NCBI GenBank assembly: GCA_964565415.1
Contig: CAZMEX010000008.1
Span: 1-64,000, forward strand
Direction: 5' to 3'
Length of the DNA stretch: 64,000 nucleotides
Source of the DNA: JAIOSM01 sp964565415
Lineage (GTDB): Bacteria > Desulfobacterota > Desulfobacteria > Desulfobacterales > Desulfobacteraceae
A program made the translations under genes and the position numbers. Shown piece after piece: positions 16,853-26,097 of this stretch. The notes beneath the pieces were generated by a model that saw only the letters and a list, made by a program, of their open reading frames with translations, ran no database searches and had not been told where the DNA came from. Every line of letters starts with the position of its first letter. Position 1 is the first letter of the stretch.

Positions 16853-17950
16853 TTGGGGCAAAATTCTTCCGAAAAAGCTGTGTTCTTTTTTTTTCTGGTG
16901 CTTTTTTCTGTTTCATTATTTTTTACAGGAAAGCTCATCGCACCCTTTTTTTCTATTCTTATACTTGGAATGGTCTGTGCCGGGGTTTTCCATAGCTTCT
17001 ATAAGATTTTAATAAAAAAAATAAAGCCTTCAATCGCCTCTTTAATTATCTGTGTGTTTATCTTTTTCATAGTATTTATCCCTGTACTTTTTTTCATTGG
17101 AGTTGTTTCAAAAGAGGCATTTGACTTATATCTTATGGGCAAAGATGCTGTTCTTAATGACCAGCTCAAGGGACTAATCCAAGATACCCAATTGCTGGAT
17201 AGGTTGAACAATCTGATTTCACTTGCCGGAATTGAGCAAAAATTATCCTTTGATCAACTTATAAACCCGGTATCTGAACTTGGGAAGACCGTTGGGTTTT
17301 TTCTGTTTGAAAAGGCAAGATTTATAGCATCTAACCTCTTTAAATTTATTTTTTATTTCTGTTTTATGCTTATTGTGGTTTTTTACTTTTTATTGGACAA
17401 TGAAAAAGTTATTGCTTTTATCAATGACCTTTCACCCCTGCCAGATAAGGATAATGAAAAGCTGTTGGAAAAATTTATGGATATGTCCGGAGCTGTTCTT
17501 TTAGGCAATGGTCTGGGTGGTCTGATCCAGGGATTTTTAGGAGGATGTGCATTTGTGGCACTTGGCTTGAACTCTCCATTCCTGTGGGGTGTTATTATGG
17601 CTTTCCTTGCCTTTTTACCCATTGTTGGAATTGGAATTGTCCTGGTGCCTGCCGCTGTTCTGCTTATACTTCAGGGGCGAACCTTAGAAGGGGTTTTTCT
17701 GATTATTTTTTATGGAATTCTCTCCTGGAGTGTTGAATATCTATTCAAACCAAAAGTGATGGGTGACCGTGTTAGAATGCATCCGCTTATTGTTTTTTTT
17801 TCAATTATAGGTGGTCTGAAAATTTATGGAGTACTTGGGATTATTTATGGTCCCTTAATAATAAGTTTGTTTTTTACTTTATCTGAAATTTATTTTGCAA
17901 ACTATCAGGTGTTGATAGAGCCTGATAAGGTTAATAACAAAAAAGATTAG
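16853..17950 (+). CDS. AI-2E family membrane permease (PerM-like)
   Basis: Protein of 365 residues from a TTG, the only usable start after the upstream stop at 16835; the ribosome-binding site is weak. About eight hydrophobic segments are visible: three to four near the N-terminus, then a soluble stretch (about 95-160), then FKFIFYFCFMLIVVFYFLL and a group from about 215 to 350 containing GIGIVLVP and KVMGDRVRMHPL. The last motif and YGPLIISLFF are typical of the AI-2E/PerM family. The substrate is unknown; members include autoinducer-2 exporters and Na+/H+ exchangers. It is first in a likely operon with gyrA, 18 nt downstream. Confidence 0.88.
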   Translation: MGQNSSEKAVFFFFLVLFSVSLFFTGKLIAPFFSILILGMVCAGVFHSFYKILIKKIKPSIASLIICVFIFFIVFIPVLFFIGVVSKEAFDLYLMGKDAVLNDQLKGLIQDTQLLDRLNNLISLAGIEQKLSFDQLINPVSELGKTVGFFLFEKARFIASNLFKFIFYFCFMLIVVFYFLLDNEKVIAFINDLSPLPDKDNEKLLEKFMDMSGAVLLGNGLGGLIQGFLGGCAFVALGLNSPFLWGVIMAFLAFLPIVGIGIVLVPAAVLLILQGRTLEGVFLIIFYGILSWSVEYLFKPKVMGDRVRMHPLIVFFSIIGGLKIYGVLGIIYGPLIISLFFTLSEIYFANYQVLIEPDKVNNKKD

Positions 17951-17971
17951 AAAATTGGAGTCTTAGATTTG

Positions 17972-20479
17972 ATGGTAGAAAATAAAAAAGTGAGTCATAT
18001 TAATATCGAGACAGAAATGCAGCAATCCTATCTCGAATATGCAATGAGTGTAATTATCGGAAGAGCGCTTCCTGATGTCAGAGATGGTTTAAAGCCTGTC
18101 CACAGAAGAGCTCTTTTTGCAATGCAGCAGTTGAGAAATGATTATAATAAACCACACAAGAAATCTGCACGTATTGTTGGTGATGTGATTGGTAAATACC
18201 ATCCCCATGGTGACTCAGCTGTTTACAATACAATAGTCAGAATGGCACAGGAGTTTTCCTTAAGATATATACTTGTGGATGGGCAGGGAAATTTTGGCTC
18301 TGTTGACGGTGACTCTGCTGCTGCCATGAGATACACTGAAGTCAGGATGAAAAAGATTGCCCATGAGATGCTGGCTGATCTTGAAAAAGAGACTGTTGAG
18401 TTTCAACCTAACTATGACGAGACCCTGGAAGAACCCGTGGTTTTTCCAACAAAATTTCCAGCCCTGCTTGTAAACGGCTCTTCGGGAATTGCAGTTGGAA
18501 TGACTACTAATATACCTCCACATAATCTAGGTGAAGTGACCCAGGGAATAATTGCTCTGCTTGATAAGCCTGAGATGGATATCCCGGAACTGATGGAATA
18601 TATTCCAGGTCCTGATTTCCCGACATATGGTTTTATATCCGGGAGAAAAGGGATAGTTGATGCCTATACAACAGGCAGAGGTGTCATCCACATGCGGGCA
18701 AGGCTTGGAGTTGAAGAGAATAAAAAGACAAAACAGGAGACAATTGTTGTAACTGAGCTTCCCTACCAGGTAAATAAGGCAAAACTTGTTGAAAAAATAG
18801 CAGTTTTAGTAAGGGAAAAAGTGATTGAGGGTGTTTCCTATGTGAGAGATGAGTCAGATCGCCAGGGCATGCGTATGGCAGTGGGGCTTAAAAAGAATCA
18901 GATTGCAGATGTTGTAATAAATCAGCTTTATAAGCATACAAGTATGCAGTCAAGTTTTGGAATAATCTTTCTTGCAGTTGTAAATGACAGACCTGAGCTG
19001 TTAACTTTAAAAGATATTCTTGAGCACTTTATTGAGCATAGAAAAAATGTCATTACAAGAAGAACCATATTTGATTTAAACAAGGCTGAAAGAAGAGCCC
19101 ATATTTTGGAAGGGTTAAAAATAGCTTTAAATAACCTTGATGATGTTGTAAAGCTTATCCGTGCTTCTAAATCACCCGAGGAGGCAAAGTTCGGTTTAGT
19201 TGCAAAATTGAATTTAAGCGAGATCCAGGCGCAGGAAATTCTCAATATGCGTCTCCAGAGACTTACAGCCCTTGAGCGAGAAAAGATTGATCTGGAATAT
19301 GACTCTCTTTTAAAAGATATTTCATGGTATAAAGAGATTCTTGCAAGCACTGAGATTGTAAAGGGGATAATAAAGGACGAACTTTCTGAGCTGAAGGATG
19401 AGTATTCAGATGAGAGGCGTACTGAAATTATAGATGCAGTCGGCGACATTGATATTGGAGATATGATAGCAGAAGAAGATATGGTTGTTACCATAACCAA
19501 AAGTGGTTATATCAAGCGAAATCCCATAACTCTTTACTCAAAACAGCGCCGCGGTGGTAAGGGTAAAAAAGCTATGGCAACAAAAGATGATGATTATGTG
19601 GAGCATCTTTTTGTAGCATCAACCCATTATACCTTTATGTTTATTACAAATATGGGCAAAGTATATCAGTCTAAAGTTTATGAATTGCCAATAGCCGGGC
19701 GCTCAAGTCTTGGAAAAGCAATTGTCAATTTTTTAAATTTTGACGAAGGGGAAAAACTTGCCACTGTATTAACAGTACCTGAATTTATTGAAGATAGATT
19801 TGTAGTTATGGCTACAAAAAAAGGCAGGGTAAAAAAATCAAGCCTTATGTCTTATTCAAGACCCAGAGCAGGAGGTCTTATCGGTATCAAACTTGCTGAT
19901 GGGGATGAACTTATTGCAGCAAACATTACCAATGGCAACGATGATATTGTTCTAGGTTCAAATGGAGGTAAAGTCATAAGATTTAACGAAAACGATGTCC
20001 GGGAGACTGCCAGAGGTTCCATGGGAGTTAAGGGCATGACCATTGGTTCTGGTGCTGTTATTGTGGGAATGGAAATCCTTTCCCATGGCACAACACTTCT
20101 TTGTGTTACAGAACATGGGTTTGGTAAACGGACTTTTATAGAAGAGTATAGAACCCAGACCAGAGGAGGAAAAGGAGTTTTTTCAATAAAGACTTCCGAG
20201 AGAAATGGGAAGATGGTGTCTCTTCTTGTGGTCGATGATACAGAAGAAATTATGATGATAACTGATAAAGGCAAACTTATCAGAACCCCTGTAAAAGCAA
20301 TGTCAATTATCAGTAGAAATACCCATGGTGTAAAACTTATAAATTGTGATCCGAAAGAGAAGCTTATTGCAGTAGGCAGGGTGCCGGAGCAGGAAGAAGA
20401 ACCAGAAGAAGACCTGTCAGAAGAAGAGTTGGGAGAAGATCAAGAACCAGAAGACAATGGAGATACTTCATCTTCGTAA
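17972..20479 (+). CDS. gyrA: DNA gyrase subunit A
   Basis: Protein of about 835 residues. It starts at ATG 17972 (a TTG directly before is also possible), with TTGGAG about 10 nt upstream. The N-terminal winged-helix/tower domain has the catalytic Tyr in AAAMRYTEVRM, and the C-terminal beta-pinwheel has the GyrA box QRRGGKG, which separates it from topoisomerase IV ParC. The quinolone region reads HPHGDSAVYNTIVRMAQ: Ser equivalent to E. coli Ser83 is kept, but the position of Asp87 is Asn. The tail from about 805 is acidic. It is the second gene of the AI-2E permease-gyrA-radC run; gyrB is not in the window. Gyrase introduces negative supercoils using ATP. Confidence 0.96.
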   Translation: MVENKKVSHINIETEMQQSYLEYAMSVIIGRALPDVRDGLKPVHRRALFAMQQLRNDYNKPHKKSARIVGDVIGKYHPHGDSAVYNTIVRMAQEFSLRYILVDGQGNFGSVDGDSAAAMRYTEVRMKKIAHEMLADLEKETVEFQPNYDETLEEPVVFPTKFPALLVNGSSGIAVGMTTNIPPHNLGEVTQGIIALLDKPEMDIPELMEYIPGPDFPTYGFISGRKGIVDAYTTGRGVIHMRARLGVEENKKTKQETIVVTELPYQVNKAKLVEKIAVLVREKVIEGVSYVRDESDRQGMRMAVGLKKNQIADVVINQLYKHTSMQSSFGIIFLAVVNDRPELLTLKDILEHFIEHRKNVITRRTIFDLNKAERRAHILEGLKIALNNLDDVVKLIRASKSPEEAKFGLVAKLNLSEIQAQEILNMRLQRLTALEREKIDLEYDSLLKDISWYKEILASTEIVKGIIKDELSELKDEYSDERRTEIIDAVGDIDIGDMIAEEDMVVTITKSGYIKRNPITLYSKQRRGGKGKKAMATKDDDYVEHLFVASTHYTFMFITNMGKVYQSKVYELPIAGRSSLGKAIVNFLNFDEGEKLATVLTVPEFIEDRFVVMATKKGRVKKSSLMSYSRPRAGGLIGIKLADGDELIAANITNGNDDIVLGSNGGKVIRFNENDVRETARGSMGVKGMTIGSGAVIVGMEILSHGTTLLCVTEHGFGKRTFIEEYRTQTRGGKGVFSIKTSERNGKMVSLLVVDDTEEIMMITDKGKLIRTPVKAMSIISRNTHGVKLINCDPKEKLIAVGRVPEQEEEPEEDLSEEELGEDQEPEDNGDTSSS

Positions 20480-20496
20480 GATAAATTGATGGGAGA

Positions 20497-21216
20497 ATGG
20501 CTAAATCAGCTCATAAAGGTGGAGGACACAGACAAAGACTAAAACAGAAGTTTTTGAAAGGCGGACTTGCAGGGTTTTTAGATTATGAAGTAATTGAACT
20601 GCTTCTTATATTAAATACTCCACGAAGAGATTGTAAAGAGAGTGCAAAAGAGCTGTTAAAGAGATTTAAAACTTTGCAATCTGTTTTTGAAGCAGATATA
20701 GAAGAACTTCAGCAGATAAGAGGGGTTGGCAAGGAAAATGTTCTGGGGCTGAAACTGATCAAGGAAGTTGCAGACCGGTATCTTGAAAAGAGAATAATTG
20801 CAAAGGATGTTGTAAAAAATCCCCATGATTTGATAAAATATCTGCACCATGCAATAGGTAATAGAACAAGAGAGTGCTTTGTCGGGATATTTCTTGATGC
20901 AAAAAACAGAGTTTTAGCATCTGAAATTTTGTTTGAAGGGACTTTAACTTCCAGCTCAGTCTATCCAAGAGAAGTAATTATTAAAGCCTTGCACCACAAG
21001 GCTGCAACTATAATTTTTGCCCATAACCATCCTTCAGGGGATATAGCACCATCTCCTGGTGACATTGCCATAACCAGAAAGCTTGTTTTCGCATTGAACT
21101 ATGTTGGAATTGTTGTGCATGAACATTTGATAACAGGTGGGGACGATTTTTATAGTTTTCATGAAAATGGATATATAAATGAATTCAAAGAAGAGTTTGA
21201 AAAAGCAAACTGGTAA
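20497..21216 (+). CDS. radC: RadC family JAB-domain protein
   Basis: Protein of 239 residues. The N-terminal helix-hairpin-helix region (about 50-90) includes QQIRGVGKENVLGLKLI; the C-terminal JAB/MPN metalloprotease-like domain (about 110-230) carries HNHPSGDIAPSPGD with the zinc ligands. Length is standard. The name DNA repair protein is historical; the true role is unsure. It follows gyrA by 17 nt after GGGAG. The last 38 bases overlap the next gene in another frame, so the three are probably one transcript. Confidence 0.93.
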   Translation: MAKSAHKGGGHRQRLKQKFLKGGLAGFLDYEVIELLLILNTPRRDCKESAKELLKRFKTLQSVFEADIEELQQIRGVGKENVLGLKLIKEVADRYLEKRIIAKDVVKNPHDLIKYLHHAIGNRTRECFVGIFLDAKNRVLASEILFEGTLTSSSVYPREVIIKALHHKAATIIFAHNHPSGDIAPSPGDIAITRKLVFALNYVGIVVHEHLITGGDDFYSFHENGYINEFKEEFEKANW

Positions 21217-21559
21217 TCAAATTAATAATTCTGGTGAGAAAAAATTTTCAGAAGAACCAGGAAAATCAGAACAACCAGATAGATTTGAAAGATCAGCAGT
21301 TGATTTGAATTGTAAGCCAGATTGTTATGGAGATATTAAAACAGTTTTTCCAATGGGTGAGACCAATCTCAGGGAAACTCCACATTATTGCAGGTATAAA
21401 TGCCTCCATAAAACAGATTGTTTAAAAAATGCTCTTTTAACATCAAAGGGCAGGGGAGTAGAAGAAGAGCTGCTTAAAAGAGGCACTAAAGCTGGAACCA
21501 TTGGTTTCTTTGAGAGATGGTCCAGAAAAAAGCAACTAAATCGTTTAAGGAGCAAATAA
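21179..21559 (+). CDS. Cys-rich conserved hypothetical protein
   Basis: Protein of 126 residues. A basic and polar first third is followed by a Cys-rich core: LNCKPDCYGDIKTVFPMGE at about 49-67, then HYCRYKCLHKTDCLKNAL. Six Cys in C-x3-C and C-x3-C-x5-C spacing suggest a zinc or iron-sulfur site. I recall similar proteins in Geobacter and Desulfobacterales, but no function is known. The C-terminal end is basic (RWSRKKQLNRLR). It overlaps radC by 38 bases and ends one base before pgk, so it is co-expressed. Confidence 0.7.
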   Translation: MNSKKSLKKQTGNQINNSGEKKFSEEPGKSEQPDRFERSAVDLNCKPDCYGDIKTVFPMGETNLRETPHYCRYKCLHKTDCLKNALLTSKGRGVEEELLKRGTKAGTIGFFERWSRKKQLNRLRSK

Positions 21560-21560
21560 A

Positions 21561-22742
21561 ATGAAATCAGTAAAAGATGTTGATGTGTCAAACAAAAAAG
21601 TACTGGTGAGAGTTGATTATAATATTCCCATGGATGAAAATCAGAACATCACTGATGATAACAGGATCAGAGCAACACTGCCTTTGATTGAATATTTGAA
21701 AAATCAGAATGCGAGCATAATATTGATATCTCACATGGGAAGACCAAAAGGGGAGAAGATAGCAAAACTTTCCCTTGCACCTGTTGCTGCCAGGCTTTCT
21801 GAATTGTTGAATCAAAAAATTGGTTTTATGGATGATTGTGTTGGGAAAAAAGTAGAAGCCAGAGCAGGGCAGTTAAAAAATTGTGAGATTCTATTGTTGG
21901 AAAATTTGCGTTTTCATAAACAGGAGAAATCCAATGACCCGGTGTTTGCAAAAAAGCTTGCAGATCTTTGTGATGTATATATCAATGATGCCTTTGCAGT
22001 TTCCCATCGTGATCAAGCATCTGTGACAGGTATTCCTGCATTTGCACCTGTAGCAGCAGCAGGTTTTTTACTTGAAAAAGAGTTGAACTCTTATTATGAT
22101 TCCATTGAGAACCCAAAAAGACCATTGGTCGCAATCATTGGTGGTGCAAAAGTATCTGGCAAACTTGAAGCATTGCAAAATATGTTAAAGTTTGTTGATA
22201 AACTGATTATAGGCGGTGCCATGGCAAATACATTTCTTAAAAGTCAGGGCGTTGATACAAAAGGCTCTTTAGTTGAAAATGATCTTGTAAAAACTGCTGC
22301 TGATATTGTAAAACAGGCCAAAAAAAGTGGAGTTGAGCTTTTTTTACCCATTGATCTTGTTGTTGCTGAAAAATTTGACAAATATGCTATAATAAAAGAA
22401 GTTGAACTTGATGATATTCCAGACAACTTTCTGGCACTTGATATAGGTTCAAAAACTTCCAGGCTTTATGCAGAAGCATTGGCTGATGCCAGTACAATTG
22501 TATGGAATGGACCCATGGGTGTATTTGAAATGGATAACTTTATTGCCGGAACAAAAAAAGTTGCCCAGGCTGTTGCCAAATCAAGAGCTTTCTCAATTGT
22601 TGGCGGCGGCGACACAGGACTTGCTGTAAAAAAATGTAATGTTGACAATAAGATCAGTTATATCTCCACAGGAGGGGGTGCTTTTCTTTATCTTATGGAA
22701 GGAAAACAGCTACCCGGTGTAAAAGCATTACAAAAAAACTGA
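21561..22742 (+). CDS. pgk: Phosphoglycerate kinase
   Basis: Protein of 393 residues, normal length, cytoplasmic. It catalyses ATP formation from 1,3-bisphosphoglycerate, or the reverse in gluconeogenesis. Motifs: substrate site VRVDYNIPMDENQNITDDNR near residue 18, SHMGRPKG, GGAKVSGKLE with the hinge, and the nucleotide-binding GGGDTG and STGGGAF at the end. It starts two bases after the stop of the Cys-rich gene and is preceded by AAGGAG. The next gene follows after 14 bases. gapA and the other glycolytic genes are not here, so this pgk has an unusual setting beside gyrA and radC. Confidence 0.97.
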   Translation: MKSVKDVDVSNKKVLVRVDYNIPMDENQNITDDNRIRATLPLIEYLKNQNASIILISHMGRPKGEKIAKLSLAPVAARLSELLNQKIGFMDDCVGKKVEARAGQLKNCEILLLENLRFHKQEKSNDPVFAKKLADLCDVYINDAFAVSHRDQASVTGIPAFAPVAAAGFLLEKELNSYYDSIENPKRPLVAIIGGAKVSGKLEALQNMLKFVDKLIIGGAMANTFLKSQGVDTKGSLVENDLVKTAADIVKQAKKSGVELFLPIDLVVAEKFDKYAIIKEVELDDIPDNFLALDIGSKTSRLYAEALADASTIVWNGPMGVFEMDNFIAGTKKVAQAVAKSRAFSIVGGGDTGLAVKKCNVDNKISYISTGGGAFLYLMEGKQLPGVKALQKN

Positions 22743-22756
22743 AAAGAGGTAAAACA

Positions 22757-23815
22757 ATGACTTTTAATACAAGATATGAATTGAGCTGGGAAGACAAATT
22801 ACGCAGGTCATTCTATGAAGTTTTGCGGGACGAACTTGACCATTTTATATTAAAGTATGCCCTTGTGGATTCTTATAATAATTTTATTCGTCAGAAAATG
22901 CCTTATCCCTTTGTTGAAGCTAGAGAGCTTAAACCCAGGGCGAGAATACCCAGCACAGAGTTTGAAGCTCAAAATTCATTTCTTTTGGTCTTTTTTGAAG
23001 AGAGCATTAAAAAAGCTATTCATAAAAAATATATTCGTTTTTTTGATGTGAATAAAACAACCAAGGCAAACCTGCTTGATCACCATAGTTTCCCAGATAT
23101 TGAAAAATTTGAAAAACAGATTAAATATTTTGAGACAGATGGATTCTTCTCTTTTTTGGAATCAATGCTGTCCGTAGACTATGCACTATTGATCCAGCGT
23201 AATACATTGAAAAAAGTGAGATATGCACTCACTCACTTCCATGTTCGTATTGATTGGCCCATAGCAGAAGCTGCAGAAAATCTTGCAATAGCATTGAGGT
23301 ATATATCAAAAGATTTATATGAAAATGGCGATAAATATGCAGAAGATCTTCAAAAGAAATTTTTTGAATTTTATGGAGTACCTCTCATGGCAGGAGGCAG
23401 AAGGACAGCTGCCATAATTGCTGCACAATACTTTAAAAGATTTGGAGGAATATCAACTGTGTATGTTGCCTCCAGCGAATCCAGATCCCTTTTAACAATT
23501 GGTGACCAGGGAATATCAAAAAGCGTTCTTGTCAAATTATCCAAAACCCAGGTGGATGATATAGTAAAACAGACAGCTTTTATAACCTCACAACAATTCA
23601 GGAAAAATTTTGTTGTGGCAAGAGAAGGCGACTATTATATATCTATCTTTAATGCCAGATATGTAAACACTATCCACGCAGTTCCACCGGAAGGGGGAAA
23701 ATTAAGAGAGATGAACCCTGATATCAATTGGCTTACAGTATATTCAGAATGTATTATGCCCAAACCATTTGTGAAGAAATATGCACCCCTTCCATATAAG
23801 ATGATTTATTCATGA
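22757..23815 (+). CDS. Conserved hypothetical protein, pgk-linked
   Basis: Protein of 352 residues without a family I recognise. It looks soluble: no signal peptide and no transmembrane segment. It is rich in aromatic and charged residues. A Gly-rich turn GVPLMAGGRRTAAIIAA at about 210-226 is followed by YVASSESRSLLTIGDQG, and near the end HAVPPEGGKLREMNPDINW. A helical N-terminal half and an alpha/beta C-terminal half seem likely. The start has AAAGAGG 9 nt upstream. It is last in the run after pgk, and its stop overlaps the convergent acetyltransferase by ten bases. Confidence 0.6.
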   Translation: MTFNTRYELSWEDKLRRSFYEVLRDELDHFILKYALVDSYNNFIRQKMPYPFVEARELKPRARIPSTEFEAQNSFLLVFFEESIKKAIHKKYIRFFDVNKTTKANLLDHHSFPDIEKFEKQIKYFETDGFFSFLESMLSVDYALLIQRNTLKKVRYALTHFHVRIDWPIAEAAENLAIALRYISKDLYENGDKYAEDLQKKFFEFYGVPLMAGGRRTAAIIAAQYFKRFGGISTVYVASSESRSLLTIGDQGISKSVLVKLSKTQVDDIVKQTAFITSQQFRKNFVVAREGDYYISIFNARYVNTIHAVPPEGGKLREMNPDINWLTVYSECIMPKPFVKKYAPLPYKMIYS

Positions 23816-24267
23816 AGCTGTTTTATCATTGCAGTCTCATCACAGTCTGGAAATTTAATGCAAAACATGCAATCTGACCATATTTTTTTTGGAAGCTCAG
23901 ACTTTTCTATAATTTCAAACTCAAATTTTTTAAAAAACGTGGATCTGTATGTTAAAACAAATAGTTGAAAGATATTAAATACTAAAGCTTCCTGAATACA
24001 TCTGTCAACAAGGAGGGTTCCGGCACCTGAACCTTGGTATCCTTCCTTTACAGCAAGGGACCTGATCTCTGCAAGATTTTCCCAGCAGAATTGTAATGCA
24101 CAGCAACCGATAAGTTCATTGTTCTTTTCATCTTCGCATATCCAGAAGTCTCTTAAATGATCATATAGTTCACTTAAAGGGCGGGCAAGCATATCTCCCT
24201 TATTGTCAAAGTGTATGAGCAGAGAGTGAATAGAGGGTATATCCTTAAGCATTGCTTTTCTTATCAT
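23806..24267 (-). CDS. GNAT N-acetyltransferase, short ArgA-like
   Basis: Protein of 153 residues starting at ATG 24267, chosen over a start 10 codons upstream because AAAGGAAT lies just before it. GNAT motif A is AEIRSLAVKEGYQGSGAGTL, binding acetyl-CoA. The sequence pattern NKGDMLARPLSELYDHLRDF and SDCMFCIKFPDCDE resembles the short single-domain N-acetylglutamate synthase of the deltaproteobacterial/clostridial type. If so, it acetylates glutamate in arginine synthesis. The end with two Cys pairs (CMFC and C near the DCDE motif) could bind a metal. Activity is inferred. Confidence 0.78.
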   Translation of the reverse strand: MIRKAMLKDIPSIHSLLIHFDNKGDMLARPLSELYDHLRDFWICEDEKNNELIGCCALQFCWENLAEIRSLAVKEGYQGSGAGTLLVDRCIQEALVFNIFQLFVLTYRSTFFKKFEFEIIEKSELPKKIWSDCMFCIKFPDCDETAMIKQLHE

Positions 24268-24403
24268 ATTTATTCTGATTCCTTTATTTTTGAACAAGTG
24301 CCTTTACAAGTGAATAATCTTTTGAGTGGTCCCTTGTTATTATTAAAAATTCTACCAGTATAAGGGTCAATATCCATACACACAGTCTGTATTCAGTTTT
24401 ATT

Positions 24404-26083
24404 TTATCCCAGAAACTTATCTATAACCTTATTGAACTCGTCATCAGTAAAAGGCTTATGAAGAACTTTGTTAATACCTGACTTTTCAAGTACGGTGTTG
24501 TTAACTGTGATATCACCCTGCTCACCCTCAATAAAATCACTCTGGGTTGTAATCATAATAACAGGAAGTTGCTGTCTTGTAAATTTTTTTCTTATCTCCC
24601 TTGTAAGCTCAACACCACTGATATTTGGCATGTTGAGATCGGTAATAATTAAATCAGGTTTTAACTTGTTGATTGCAGGCATAACATCTTCTGGAGCATT
24701 GAAAAGATCAGGATCATGACCCAGGGCTGTAAGTTTGTTCTGGTAGAGCTTGAGCATCATTTTAGAATCATCCACAACAATAATATTAAAAGATGTATCT
24801 TTTTGTTTTCCAGTTTTATTTTTTTCTTTAGCTTGTTTTGAAATTTTGTCGGCAAGTCCCTTGGCTCCTTTAGCTTTTAAAATACCAAGGAACTGATCTC
24901 TTGTTTTTAAATCAGCACTGTCAACAAGATGGATTTCAGCTTGATTTAAAAAGGTCTCTTCATCCATGAGAAAGTTATAAATATTTATTGAGTCAGAATC
25001 AATTAATGCAGAAACAGCATTTTGAGATTCTTTTGTGCCTTCCCGGACAATATTTTTCAGACCTGCAACCAGAGCTTTTGAAAGGTTTTTATCAATGGCT
25101 CTTGCTGCACTCATTCTGACACTCTCCTCTGGGTCCTGAAGTCCCTGGGCAAGGCAGATTGCTGTTTTTTTAGAGGGAAGTCTTTCCATAGCTTCATATG
25201 CTGCCTGCCTGATATTTGCATCTTTTGGCTGTGTATTTATGATCTCTATAATATAAGAGACAGCGCTTGTATCTCCTATATAACCAAGTGTAGTTATTAA
25301 ATGCACCATGTAGTCAGCTTCAGCATTTTCAAAAGCATCAGTTAATATAGGAACTGCTTTCCCACCAAGTTTCATGATTTGATCTATGGCTGTATCTCTG
25401 GCAATGGTATTTTTTGATTTTAAAAATGAAGTAAGGGTTTTAAGAGAGTAAGAATCCTGTATTTTAGCAATTGCTTCAATTGCTATTTTACATGTCTCCT
25501 CTTCATCCACAACAAAAGATTTTAACTTGTCAATTCCTTTTTTGCCGCCTACCTCTGCAATGGCATGGATTGCAGCATGTTTTATCTTGGAATCAGAGTG
25601 GTTCGCAAAGGTTGTGAATACTTCAAGTGAATCAGTAAGCCTGAGCATTCCCAGTGATTGGACTGCCTGTATGAGTGTTGGAACATCTTCTTCGTTCAGA
25701 ATTACTTTTTCCATGGCAGGGGCAGCATCAGTGAGATTGAGTTCACCGGCAGCTTTTATGAACATAATTTTTGCATGGGTATCATTTTCCAGGATGTATT
25801 TTATAACAAGTTCTGTATTCCCATATGATTTGTCAAGGATCAGCTCATACAGCGATTCATTGACTTCAGTATCTGATATTTCAAGGTTTGTAAGATACTC
25901 GAGTAAAGGATAGGCTATTTGTTCAGATGCTTTCCCAAGTTCGAGCAGTGCTTGCTTTTGTAAGCCTGCATCAACGGTTGAATCAGAAGCAAACTGGAGC
26001 AAGGCTTTTGCTTTGACAATATCTTCTTCTTTAAGGCAAAATTTTAATTCATCAATAAATTCAACGGGATTTATCCCAGCCAT
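24404..26083 (-). CDS. HEAT-repeat protein with C-terminal receiver domain
   Basis: Protein of 559 residues. About residues 1-410 are a run of HEAT-like helical repeats, seen as recurring patterns such as SDSKIKHAAIHAIAEVGGKKG and ESVRMSAARAI. A linker rich in Lys follows. Residues 435-557 are a complete receiver domain: VDDSKMM, the phospho-acceptor Asp in LIITDLNMPNISG, VIMITTQ, and the conserved Lys in LHKPF. It is the last gene of the chemotaxis operon, 14 nt after cheR. The scaffold and receiver pairing suggests a phosphorylation-regulated binding partner in the pathway, perhaps a phosphate sink or an output to other machinery. Confidence 0.85.
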   Translation of the reverse strand: MAGINPVEFIDELKFCLKEEDIVKAKALLQFASDSTVDAGLQKQALLELGKASEQIAYPLLEYLTNLEISDTEVNESLYELILDKSYGNTELVIKYILENDTHAKIMFIKAAGELNLTDAAPAMEKVILNEEDVPTLIQAVQSLGMLRLTDSLEVFTTFANHSDSKIKHAAIHAIAEVGGKKGIDKLKSFVVDEEETCKIAIEAIAKIQDSYSLKTLTSFLKSKNTIARDTAIDQIMKLGGKAVPILTDAFENAEADYMVHLITTLGYIGDTSAVSYIIEIINTQPKDANIRQAAYEAMERLPSKKTAICLAQGLQDPEESVRMSAARAIDKNLSKALVAGLKNIVREGTKESQNAVSALIDSDSINIYNFLMDEETFLNQAEIHLVDSADLKTRDQFLGILKAKGAKGLADKISKQAKEKNKTGKQKDTSFNIIVVDDSKMMLKLYQNKLTALGHDPDLFNAPEDVMPAINKLKPDLIITDLNMPNISGVELTREIRKKFTRQQLPVIMITTQSDFIEGEQGDITVNNTVLEKSGINKVLHKPFTDDEFNKVIDKFLG

Positions 26084-26097
26084 GGTGCTCTTCCTTT

